Assembly: GCF_000213805.1 (NCBI RefSeq)
Contig: NC_015556.1
Location: forward strand, 806,001-870,000
Origin: Pseudomonas fulva 12-X
Lineage (GTDB): Bacteria > Pseudomonadota > Gammaproteobacteria > Pseudomonadales > Pseudomonadaceae
Direction: 5' to 3'
DNA length: 64,000 bases
Shown here: one piece after another, positions 56,995 through 64,000 of the stretch
Layout of the letters: each line of letters begins with the position of its first letter
Position numbering within the stretch: the stretch's first letter is position 1
Notes under the pieces: generated by a model
The model's database searches: none
Seen by the model: the letters and a program-made list of their open reading frames with translations, nothing else
What the model was told of the DNA's origin: nothing
Made by a program: the position numbers and the translations under genes

Positions 56995-57785
56995 GCGGTG
57001 ACCTCCGGCAGAACGCGACTCAGGAACGCCCGCGTACGCGGATGGCTGGGTGCGCTGAAAATTTGTTCGGGCGGGCCCTGTTCGATCAGTTCGCCCTGGT
57101 CGAGCACCGCGACGCGGTCGGCCACTTCCCGGGCGAAGCCCATTTCGTGGGTGACCACCACCATGGTCATGCCCTGTTCGGCGAGCTGCTTCATGACCTG
57201 AAGCACTTCGCCGACGGTTTCCGGGTCCAGAGCGCTGGTCGGCTCGTCGAACAGCATGGCTTGAGGCTTCATCGCCAGGGCGCGGGCGATAGCCACACGC
57301 TGCTGCTGCCCGCCGGAGAGCATCGACGGGTAGTGGTCGGCCTTGTCGGCCAGGCCTACCTGCTTCAGCAACTGGCGGGCGTGCTCCAGGGCTTGCGCCT
57401 TGCTGACGCCGAGCACCTGGATCGGTGCTTCGATGATGTTCTCCAGAGCGGTCATGTGTGGGAACAGGTTGAAGCGCTGGAACACCATGCCGATGTCGCG
57501 GCGCTGGCGGGCGATGTTGCGTTCGCTGTCGCGCACCAGGGAGCCGTCCGGGCGCTCGCGGTAGCCCATGGGCTGGCCGTTGACGCGGATGCGCCCACCC
57601 TGAATTTCTTCCAAGAGGTTGATGCAGCGGATGAAGGTGGTCTTGCCCGAGCCCGAGGCGCCGATCAGCACCACCACCTCGCCGCGTTTGACCTGCAGCG
57701 ACACGCCCTTGAGGATTTGCAGGTCGCCGAAGGACTTCTCGATATCCAGCGCTTCGATGACCAGGTCCTGATTGCTGCTCTGCAT
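56988..57785 (-). CDS. Polar amino acid ABC transporter, ATPase
   Basis: 265 residues of the GlnQ/HisP type: Walker [11 protein letters not shown]-loop [11 protein letters not shown], signature [18 protein letters not shown], Walker [14 protein letters not shown] and switch His in VVVTHEMGF. Forms an importer with the permease next to it (the permease stop is 1 bp away) and the binding protein. Confidence 0.93.
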   Translation of the reverse strand: MQSSNQDLVIEALDIEKSFGDLQILKGVSLQVKRGEVVVLIGASGSGKTTFIRCINLLEEIQGGRIRVNGQPMGYRERPDGSLVRDSERNIARQRRDIGMVFQRFNLFPHMTALENIIEAPIQVLGVSKAQALEHARQLLKQVGLADKADHYPSMLSGGQQQRVAIARALAMKPQAMLFDEPTSALDPETVGEVLQVMKQLAEQGMTMVVVTHEMGFAREVADRVAVLDQGELIEQGPPEQIFSAPSHPRTRAFLSRVLPEVTAC

Positions 57786-57786
57786 C

Positions 57787-58557
57787 TCAACGTCCCCTCA
57801 GGAGTTTTTCGGTGTAGCTGCCGAACATGCGCTTGGAGGCCGTGGCCGGGCGCCGGTCGGACTGCCCGAAGCGGCGCTCCAGCCAGGTCTGGAAGAAGCC
57901 CCACAAGGTGGTCAGTGCCAGGAAGTAGATGGCCACCACCAGGTACAGCTCGAACACCCGGAAGGTCGCCGAAGTGATCATCTGGGTGCTGAGCAGCAGT
58001 TCCTGCACGCCGATCACGCTGACCAAGGTGGTGTTCTTGAGCATCAGGTTGAACTCGTTACCCAGCGGCGGAACGATGATGCGAAACGCCTGAGGTAGCA
58101 CGATGCGGCGCATCAGCTTGGCGAAGGTCATGCCCAGGGAACGGCCGGCCTCGTACTGGCCCTTGTCCACCGCGCCGATGCCGGCGCGCATGATCTCCGC
58201 CATGTAGGCGCCTTCGTTGAGGCCCAGGGCGATGATCGCCGCCTGCAGGTTGCCCGGCATCACCACCCAGCCCAGATCGATATCTTCGAAACGGAAGATG
58301 CCACCCGCCGCCAGCGCCGTGTACAGAAAGACGATCTGCACCAGCAGTGGCGTGCCGCGGATCAGCCATACATAGAAGCGTGCCGGCGCCTGGATCAGCG
58401 GGTTGCTGGACAGGCGCATCAGCGCCGTCAGCAGCCCGATCACGCAGCCCAGCGCCATCGCCAGCACGGCGATGACGCAGGTCATCCACAGGGCGCGCAG
58501 GTACACGTCACTGGGTTGCAGCAGGTACTGCCAGAAGATGTCCCAGTTGAAATTCAT
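57787..58557 (-). CDS. Polar amino acid ABC transporter, permease
   Basis: 256 residues, HisMQ type with about five transmembrane helices ([20 protein letters not shown] onward) and the EAA loop [20 protein letters not shown] followed by [15 protein letters not shown] single permease gene is present, so it probably works as a homodimer. The ATG at 58557 ([13 protein letters not shown]) is chosen over an upstream codon that would overlap the binding-protein gene. Confidence 0.92.
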   Translation of the reverse strand: MNFNWDIFWQYLLQPSDVYLRALWMTCVIAVLAMALGCVIGLLTALMRLSSNPLIQAPARFYVWLIRGTPLLVQIVFLYTALAAGGIFRFEDIDLGWVVMPGNLQAAIIALGLNEGAYMAEIMRAGIGAVDKGQYEAGRSLGMTFAKLMRRIVLPQAFRIIVPPLGNEFNLMLKNTTLVSVIGVQELLLSTQMITSATFRVFELYLVVAIYFLALTTLWGFFQTWLERRFGQSDRRPATASKRMFGSYTEKLLRGR

Positions 58558-58568
58558 CGCCCCGGCCC

Positions 58569-59375
58569 TCAGTCCAGCTTGTCGCTGGTGACGTGCCATT
58601 TGTCGAGCAGCGCGGTGTAGCTGCCGTCGGCGCGCATGTCATCGATGATCTGCTGCACGGCGGCGGACATCTGCTGGTCGTCCTTGCGCACGCCGATCCC
58701 GGTGAGGATGCGCCCGAACGCCGGCACGCCTTCCTGGAACAGGTCCGGCGCCATCGCCGCGTAGTAACCGGCGGTTTCCACGGTGGTGCCGTAGGCGTCG
58801 ACCTGGTTGATGCGTAGCGCCTGGAAGGCATCGGTATCGGCGTTGTAGACCACCAGTTTCATCGGCGCCTTGCCGGCCTTGGCCAGCTTGTCGTTCTCGG
58901 CGTCGAGCAGAGTCTTGATGGTCGAGCCGTTGAGCACGGCGATCTTTTTGCCGGACAGGTCATCGAGGGCCTGAATGTTCTTGGGATTGCCCTTGGGCAC
59001 CACCACTGACTGGCTGGAGTACATGTAGTTGACGATGTCGATCACTTCGCGGCGTTCCGGCTTGTCGAACAGTTGGTCGACGATCAGATCGCATTGCTTG
59101 GCCAGCAGGGCCGGCAGCAGGCCGGCGAACGGCGTTACGCGCCAGGACACCTGCTTGTCGCCCAGGCGCTTGGCGATTTCCTCACCCAGGTCGATGGCCA
59201 GGCCGGTGGGCTTCTGTGCGGCATCGAAGGACACCAGAGGCGGTGAGTCCATGCCCGAGCAATAGGTCAGCTTGCTGACATCCTTGAGACGATCCGGAAT
59301 GGTAGGGGCGGCCGAGGCCAGCGAAGCGGCCAGGCTCAGGGATACGGCGGCGGCGAGAGAGCAGGTGAGGCGCAT
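58569..59375 (-). CDS. Polar amino acid ABC transporter, periplasmic binding protein
   Basis: 268 residues: signal peptide (LTCSLAAAVSLSLAASLASA), then the SBP family 3 fold, LTYCSGMDSPPLVSFD, GLAIDLGEEIAKRLGD, CDLIVDQLFDKPERREVIDI and GKKIAVLNGSTIKTL. Ligand unknown; the neighbouring GGT-like enzyme and amidase suggest a gamma-glutamyl or amide-type amino compound (inference). First gene of the transport unit. Confidence 0.92.
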   Translation of the reverse strand: MRLTCSLAAAVSLSLAASLASAAPTIPDRLKDVSKLTYCSGMDSPPLVSFDAAQKPTGLAIDLGEEIAKRLGDKQVSWRVTPFAGLLPALLAKQCDLIVDQLFDKPERREVIDIVNYMYSSQSVVVPKGNPKNIQALDDLSGKKIAVLNGSTIKTLLDAENDKLAKAGKAPMKLVVYNADTDAFQALRINQVDAYGTTVETAGYYAAMAPDLFQEGVPAFGRILTGIGVRKDDQQMSAAVQQIIDDMRADGSYTALLDKWHVTSDKLD

Positions 59376-59452
59376 GGTGGTACTCCGTTTGCTGTGATCG
59401 AAGGGGCAGCAGTGAAGTGGGTCGAGAGGTGGCCGTGGGCGACCGTCCGTTG

Positions 59453-60121
59453 TTATTGTTCGGTTTGCAGGAACTGGGTCAGGGCCGGCAAGGTGCCCTC
59501 GATGTGCTCGCGGATCACCCGTTCCGCCAGGTCGGCATCGCGGGTGCGCAGGGCGTCGAGCAGCCTGTCGTGTTCTTCGCGGTCGCTGAGCGGCTTCTCA
59601 CCGTGTTCGATCCACAGGCGCATCGGTGCCTCGGTCAGCGAGTAGAGTGCGATGATCTGCTTCATCAGTCGCGGGCGCTCGGCGATGCTGCACAGGTATT
59701 CGTGAAAGACGCGGTGCCGCACCACCCATTGGGCGGCGTCGTCGCGGCAGTCGTCCATGTCGTCGAGCAGGCGTTCGAGCAGCGTGAGGTGGCGCTCGGT
59801 CACCTTTGTTACCGCCACGCGGATCGCCAGGCCTTCGAGGGCGCTGCGCATCTCGAAGACTTCGCTCATTTCCTCGATATCCAGGCCGCTGACCACCGCA
59901 CCGCGGTTGGGCCGCAGGGTCACCAGGCCCTGAGCGTCGAGGCGGCGGAAGGCTTCGCGCACCGGCATGCGGCTGGTGCCTATCTCGGCCGCGATGTCTT
60001 CGGCCACCAGCCGGTCACCCTTGCGGTAACGCCCTGCGCAAATCGCTCCGAGCAGGAAGTTGTAAGCCTCCTCCTCGGCGGTAACGGGTTGACGCTGGGC
60101 GTAGAGCGGAACGGTGAGCAT
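59453..60121 (-). CDS. GntR-family regulator with FCD domain
   Basis: 222 residues. Winged helix: AICAGRYRKGDRLVAEDIAA, EIGTSRMPVREAFRRLDAQG, LVTLRPNRGAVVSG. The all-helical FCD effector domain follows, with conserved RSALEGLAIR and metal-binding histidines probably in HRVFHEYL and REHIEGTL. Likely represses the downstream ABC/GGT genes until a carboxylate or amino ligand is present. ATGTATCCAATTATCC upstream, at about 60139, could be its operator. Confidence 0.88.
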   Translation of the reverse strand: MLTVPLYAQRQPVTAEEEAYNFLLGAICAGRYRKGDRLVAEDIAAEIGTSRMPVREAFRRLDAQGLVTLRPNRGAVVSGLDIEEMSEVFEMRSALEGLAIRVAVTKVTERHLTLLERLLDDMDDCRDDAAQWVVRHRVFHEYLCSIAERPRLMKQIIALYSLTEAPMRLWIEHGEKPLSDREEHDRLLDALRTRDADLAERVIREHIEGTLPALTQFLQTEQ

Positions 60122-60401
60122 GGCGGCATTCCTGAATAAATGTATCCAATTATCCGTTTAGCCAATAAGGCAAGACGCGGGCCATGTTTGCTTGGTCAGA
60201 AAATTCGGGAGATATAACAGGGGGTTAGGCGAAGAACGCGGATTTTGCGGTGGAAAACGCTGTAACAGGCGTGTCACCAAATGACGCACGGTGGGTGCCG
60301 ATTGCTCAATTGTTGGGCGTTTTGGTGGCAGAGCGGAGCGGGAAATGTAGATGAGCTAGATGTTGCGGGTATCACCATTCGGTCGATACCCGCACTAACC
60401 C

Positions 60402-61841
60402 TCAGCGGCGCTGGGCGCTTACCGGTGGGATGCGGCCGGCCCAGGGTTGGGCCTGTTCCAGTTGGGCGGCAAGGGCGAGCAAGGTGCCTTCTTCGCCGAA
60501 GCGCGCGGCGAAGTGTGAGCCCAGGGGCAGGCCGCCGGCGGTCCAGTACAGGGGCACTGACATGGCCGGCTGGCCGCTGGCGTTGAACAGCGCGGTGAAC
60601 GGCGAGTAGCTGTGGAAGCGGTCGATCATGGTGGCCAGGCTCAGGCTTTCATCGAACGGGTCCAGGGTGCCGATCAGCGGCGGTTCGCGGGTCAGCGTCG
60701 GGGTGAGGATCAGGTCGTATTCGGTGAGGAAGGCGGCCAGGCGCCGGCCCAGCATATGGATGCTGGCGACCGCGTCGGCGTAGCGAGCACCGCTGGCGTT
60801 GCCCTTCTCGCGCAGGATGATGCGCGTGCGCGGCTCCAGCTCTTCGAGGCTGACCGGCGCGCCGCGCATCTCGCCGACCAGAGTGACGTAGCTGCTGGTG
60901 CTGGCGCCGATGATGTCGAACACCTGATCGAGAAAGGCCAGGGCGTCGACCGGCAGGCTGGCGTGCTGCACATGGTGGCCGAGGGACTCGCACAGCTGGG
61001 CGGTGTGGCGCACCGCGGCCAGCGCCTCTGGGCCGGTGGTCCAGGGCGTCAGGTGCTCGACCAGGGCGATGCGCAGCGGGCGCGGCGGGCGGCGCAAGCT
61101 GTCCACGAAGGGCTCGTACTGCCACGGCGCGGCGTAGGGCGCGCCAAGGTCGGCGCCGGCGGTGATGTCCAGCAGTGCGGCGCTGTCACGCACCGACAGG
61201 GTGATGGCGTGAGCGGTGCTCATGCCGGCCCAGCCTTCGCCGGTCAACGGGCCGCTGGGCATGCGCCCGCGGCTGGGTTTGAGGCCGAACACGCCGCAGC
61301 AGGAGGCCGGCACGCGTAATGAACCACCGCCATCGTTACCGTGGGCGAAGGGCACCACCCGGGCCGCGACCAGTGCCGCCGCGCCGCCGCTGGAGCCGCC
61401 AACGCTGCGCGCAGTATCCCAGGGGTTGCGGGTGGCGCCGAAGCGGGTCGACTCGGTGGTGTAGGAGGTGCCGAATTCCGGCGCGGTGGTAGTGCCGATG
61501 AACTGGCAGCCGGCCTCGCGCAGGCGGCTGACCAGGGTGTCGTCCAGCCCCATGCGCGCTTCGCCAAGGGCCAGCGAGCCGTTGCTCATCCGTGCGCCGT
61601 CCAGCGGCGCGAACAGATCCTTGATCAGCGTCGGCACGCCGCGAAACGGGCCGTTGCCGAGCTTGGCCTGGCGGGCGCTGTCGTAGAGTTTCTCGGCCAC
61701 CGCGTTGAGCTGCGGCTCGACCTGTTCCAGGCGCGCGATGCTGGCTTCGAGCAGCTCGCCGGGGCTGACCTCGCCTTTGTCGACCAGGCCGGCCAGGCCG
61801 GTGGCGTCGTAGTGATCCATCAGGGTGTGAATGTCGCTCAT
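60402..61841 (-). CDS. Amidase (amidase signature family)
   Basis: 479 residues. The Ser-cisSer-Lys triad is visible: Lys in GVPTLIKDLFAPLDG, the first Ser in RSVGGSSGGAAALVAARVVP and the nucleophile in GNDGGGSLRVPASC. Relatives act on aliphatic or aromatic amides, or on cyclic dimers as in nylon hydrolases; the substrate cannot be named. Separate from GatA because gatB/gatC are absent. Lies between the GntR gene and the MFS gene on the same strand. Confidence 0.9.
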   Translation of the reverse strand: MSDIHTLMDHYDATGLAGLVDKGEVSPGELLEASIARLEQVEPQLNAVAEKLYDSARQAKLGNGPFRGVPTLIKDLFAPLDGARMSNGSLALGEARMGLDDTLVSRLREAGCQFIGTTTAPEFGTSYTTESTRFGATRNPWDTARSVGGSSGGAAALVAARVVPFAHGNDGGGSLRVPASCCGVFGLKPSRGRMPSGPLTGEGWAGMSTAHAITLSVRDSAALLDITAGADLGAPYAAPWQYEPFVDSLRRPPRPLRIALVEHLTPWTTGPEALAAVRHTAQLCESLGHHVQHASLPVDALAFLDQVFDIIGASTSSYVTLVGEMRGAPVSLEELEPRTRIILREKGNASGARYADAVASIHMLGRRLAAFLTEYDLILTPTLTREPPLIGTLDPFDESLSLATMIDRFHSYSPFTALFNASGQPAMSVPLYWTAGGLPLGSHFAARFGEEGTLLALAAQLEQAQPWAGRIPPVSAQRR

Positions 61842-61897
61842 GGCAAACCTCGGTTAGTGGGTAACGCCCGCTGGCAGGCCAGCGGGGCAAAGGGAAT

Positions 61898-63139
61898 TCA
61901 GGAATGAGAGGCGAGGGGCGCGGCGCGTGGGCCGACCAGCGCGGCGACCAGCCAGATGGCCGCGCAGGCCAGGCTGGCGGCGGCCAGCCAGCCGATGGCG
62001 CCGCGCAGGTCGTGACCCAGTGCCATCAGCGTGGCGACCGCCAATGGGCTGGCGAACTGGCCGATGTACAGGCAGCCGGTGAAACCGCCCAGGCCGCGGC
62101 CGCGGGTGGTGGCGCTCAGGGCGTTCATCACCGGAGCCATGGCGTTGGGCACCAGGAGGCCGACGCCGAGGCCGTGGACGACCACCGCGATCAGCATGTC
62201 CTGGTAGCTGCCGGCGTGGATCAGCAGCCACAGACCGCTGGCCATCAGCCCCAGTAGTAGGGCGTTGCAACCGGGGATGCCGAGGGCGCGGCGCAGCAGC
62301 GGCCAGGCTATCGAGCCGCCGAGGCTGGACAGCAGGCCCAGGCCGGCGCAGGCGCCAATCATCGTGCTGGAGGTGATGCCCATGCTGGCCAGCAGCAGCG
62401 GCGACTGCACCGGCACCACCACCGCCAGCACCATGCCGCCGAGAATCAGCAGGTAGCCGACCACCAGCCGCGGGATGGACACCGGTGTGTCGTCCGTCTC
62501 GAGGCTGCTCGCCACCCGCACCGGCGGCTCCCAGAGCACGCGCAGCATCGCCGGAATCAACAGTAGTGGCAGCAGGTACAGGTAGAACGGCAGCCGCCAG
62601 GACTGCTCGCCTAGCGCGCCGCCGATCACGAAGCACAGCGAGCCGACCAGGCCGATGGCGACCACCTGCAGGTTGACCAGGCGCATGCGATCCTCGCCCT
62701 GCCAGTAGTCGGCGATCAGCGCCGCGCAGCAGGTCATGATCGCCGCCTCGGCGCAGCCGAACAGCAGCCGCGCGCCGACGATATGACTGAGGTCGTCGAG
62801 CAGCGCCGGCAGCACGCCGAGCAGCGCATACATCAGCGTGGCGATGACCAGCAGCGCCTTGCGGCCCACGCGGTCGGCGATCCAGCCGGCCAGGGGGGCG
62901 AACAGCGCAATTGCCAGGGCCGGCCCGGTGATGGCCAACGGCACCAGCACATCGGCGCGCGGCTCCAGCGGGCCGAATTCGGCGCCGAGCTTGGGCAGGA
63001 TGGGCGCGACCATCACCGAGCCCATGATGGTCAGGCTGCTGCCCAGTACCAGCACCAGCCCTTCGCGGCGGGTCACGGCCTGGCGTGTGCCGCCTTGGGA
63101 TGAGACGCTTTGGGATGACAAGGAAGATTCGATCGTCAT
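61898..63139 (-). CDS. MFS transporter
   Basis: 413 residues with 12 predicted hydrophobic segments. Motif A between helices 2 and 3 is GWIADRVGRKALLV; helix 1 has LVLVLGSSLTIMGSVMVAPI. After residue 160 GLVGSLCFVIGGALGEQSWR corresponds to motif C. Likely an importer or exporter of the substrate of this cluster. The ATG at 63139 was preferred to a GTG 9 bp upstream because GAGG is 8 bp before it. 56 bp upstream of the amidase start. Confidence 0.88.
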   Translation of the reverse strand: MTIESSLSSQSVSSQGGTRQAVTRREGLVLVLGSSLTIMGSVMVAPILPKLGAEFGPLEPRADVLVPLAITGPALAIALFAPLAGWIADRVGRKALLVIATLMYALLGVLPALLDDLSHIVGARLLFGCAEAAIMTCCAALIADYWQGEDRMRLVNLQVVAIGLVGSLCFVIGGALGEQSWRLPFYLYLLPLLLIPAMLRVLWEPPVRVASSLETDDTPVSIPRLVVGYLLILGGMVLAVVVPVQSPLLLASMGITSSTMIGACAGLGLLSSLGGSIAWPLLRRALGIPGCNALLLGLMASGLWLLIHAGSYQDMLIAVVVHGLGVGLLVPNAMAPVMNALSATTRGRGLGGFTGCLYIGQFASPLAVATLMALGHDLRGAIGWLAAASLACAAIWLVAALVGPRAAPLASHS

Positions 63140-63149
63140 GGCGGCCACC

Positions 63150-64000
63150 TCAGAAGCTGTACGCGACGCGCAGTGCGACGTTGTAGCCTTCGCTGCGGTT
63201 CTCGGCGCCGAACTCCTTGTAGGCGTGCAGCCACACCGGCGGCAGACCGGGTTTGAAGAAGCTCACGGCCGGGCCGACGGCGATGACACGGGCGCGGTTG
63301 CCGCTCTGCAGGTTGGGCGCGTCGTCATCGCTGATCTGCTGGTAGTAGTAACCGCCCAGGCCGACGGTCCAGGGACCGACGTGCTGGCCCACGGCGAGCT
63401 CGTGACGGTACTCGGTGCCGCTGCGGTAGTCGGTGGCGTGGTTGCGGCTGTTGATGTCCAGCTGCTGGCTGGACGACACCTCGAAGCCGCCGTCGCTGAT
63501 CCAGGTGGCGTTGAGCACCGGCGAGACGGTCCAGTGGTTGAGGCCGGGGGAGATCAGCCGGTTCTTGTCGTAGTCGCCGGTCGGCGCCTGGATCTGCAGG
63601 CTGGTGTTGACGAACAGGTTGCGCGAGATATCCCACTGCAGGATGAGTGGGGTGATCTGGGTGTCGGCCTGGCGGAACACTTCCTTCTCGAAGCGCAGTG
63701 GGCCGAACGGGGTATCCACTTTCAGGCGGGCGTCCATCTGGAAGAACGGCTGGACGATGGCGAAACCGTAGCGGGCGCCGAACAGCTGCCTGTCGGTCAT
63801 GCGGATGTAGGCCACGCCAAGCGACAGCACGTCCAACGAGAAGGCGTTGTTGACCTTCCTGCCGTCGCCATCCTTCAACTGGTTGGTGGAATAGTAGGCC
63901 GCGCGTACGCCCAGGGTGCCGAACGGCGTGGGCGGCGGCGTCATGCCGGCACCGAAGTCGTTGAGCCCGGCGGGCGTGGTAGGTGCCCCGTTTTCCGTGG
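63150..64000 (-). CDS. Outer-membrane channel-like protein (SphA/phenol MetA-degradation family), 5' end cut off
   Basis: The gene continues beyond the right edge: the frame runs past the ATG at 63944 (NDFGAGMTPPPTP) to base 64000. 283 or more residues are visible and end in the aromatic outer-membrane signature VALRVAYSF. Alternating strands (YGFAIVQPFFQMDARLKVD, ITPLILQWDISRNLFVNTSL, TWISDGGFEVSSSQQLDIN) indicate a beta-barrel of the SphA/MetA-pathway type. It probably admits the substrate handled by the MFS and amidase just downstream (10 bp gap to the MFS start). Confidence 0.85.
   Translation of the reverse strand, partial: TENGAPTTPAGLNDFGAGMTPPPTPFGTLGVRAAYYSTNQLKDGDGRKVNNAFSLDVLSLGVAYIRMTDRQLFGARYGFAIVQPFFQMDARLKVDTPFGPLRFEKEVFRQADTQITPLILQWDISRNLFVNTSLQIQAPTGDYDKNRLISPGLNHWTVSPVLNATWISDGGFEVSSSQQLDINSRNHATDYRSGTEYRHELAVGQHVGPWTVGLGGYYYQQISDDDAPNLQSGNRARVIAVGPAVSFFKPGLPPVWLHAYKEFGAENRSEGYNVALRVAYSF

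Overview
The window is a GC-rich segment of a Pseudomonas-type chromosome. The main evidence is gene order. It opens with the lipoprotein/isoprenoid/isoleucyl-tRNA block ribF-ileS-lspA-fkpB-ispH. It also carries the beta-alanine catabolic genes bauR/bauABC, the branched-chain amino acid ABC operon braCDEFG, azurin, and the block zapG - hydrolase - trpS - zapE ... tas-like reductase - rplM-rpsI-petABC-sspAB, which as I recall it matches the PA4441-PA4427 order of P. aeruginosa. Many REP sequences with the Pseudomonas-style core GTGGGAGCGGGCCATGCCC support the same placement. The species cannot be fixed from the sequence alone.

Layout. 1-5.8 kb: ribF (3' part), ileS, lspA, fkpB, a RelE/ParE-type toxin-antitoxin pair inserted before ispH, then a terminator. 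5.9-11.5 kb: dienelactone hydrolase, ppa, mtfA, a GNAT, mpl, a 123-bp inverted-repeat element, ubiX and a small lipoprotein. 11.5-16.3 kb: a repeat cluster, a minus-strand run (2-hydroxyacid dehydrogenase, YigZ, RutR-like TetR, Tat-type aldo/keto reductase) and an overlapping DUF5872/DUF3140 pair. 16.3-20.7 kb: the bau locus. 20.7-23.5 kb: a structured repeat, then an AT-rich two-gene unit (SIR2-domain protein and NYN/LOTUS protein) that looks horizontally acquired and defence-like. 23.7-31 kb: a metallo-beta-lactamase-fold protein, braCDEFG behind a sigma-54-type promoter, a 23-codon small ORF and azurin. 31-32.2 kb: the largest noncoding stretch, with an inverted pair of structured repeats followed by a cluster of DnaA boxes. 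32.2-45.4 kb: mostly conserved housekeeping genes, including the cytochrome bc1 genes and sspAB. 45.5-55.4 kb: a BON-domain/CsbD stress pair behind a very well formed sigma-54 promoter, a coiled-coil protein of unknown function, a dehydratase/MocR divergent pair, amn, an HD-GYP protein, an SmvA-like efflux pump and more repeats. 55.4-64 kb: a minus-strand accessory cluster (gamma-glutamyltransferase-like hydrolase, polar amino acid ABC transporter, GntR regulator, amidase, MFS transporter, outer-membrane protein) that probably takes up and hydrolyses an amide or gamma-glutamyl compound.

The least expected signals are these: (1) a roughly 230-bp repeat in four copies whose hairpins are kept by compensatory base changes; (2) a cluster of DnaA boxes far from dnaA; (3) the AT-rich SIR2/NYN unit, with a base-composition change inside the NYN gene; (4) a complete UAS-IHF-sigma-54 arrangement in front of a BON/CsbD pair; (5) a 123-bp element bounded by inverted repeats.
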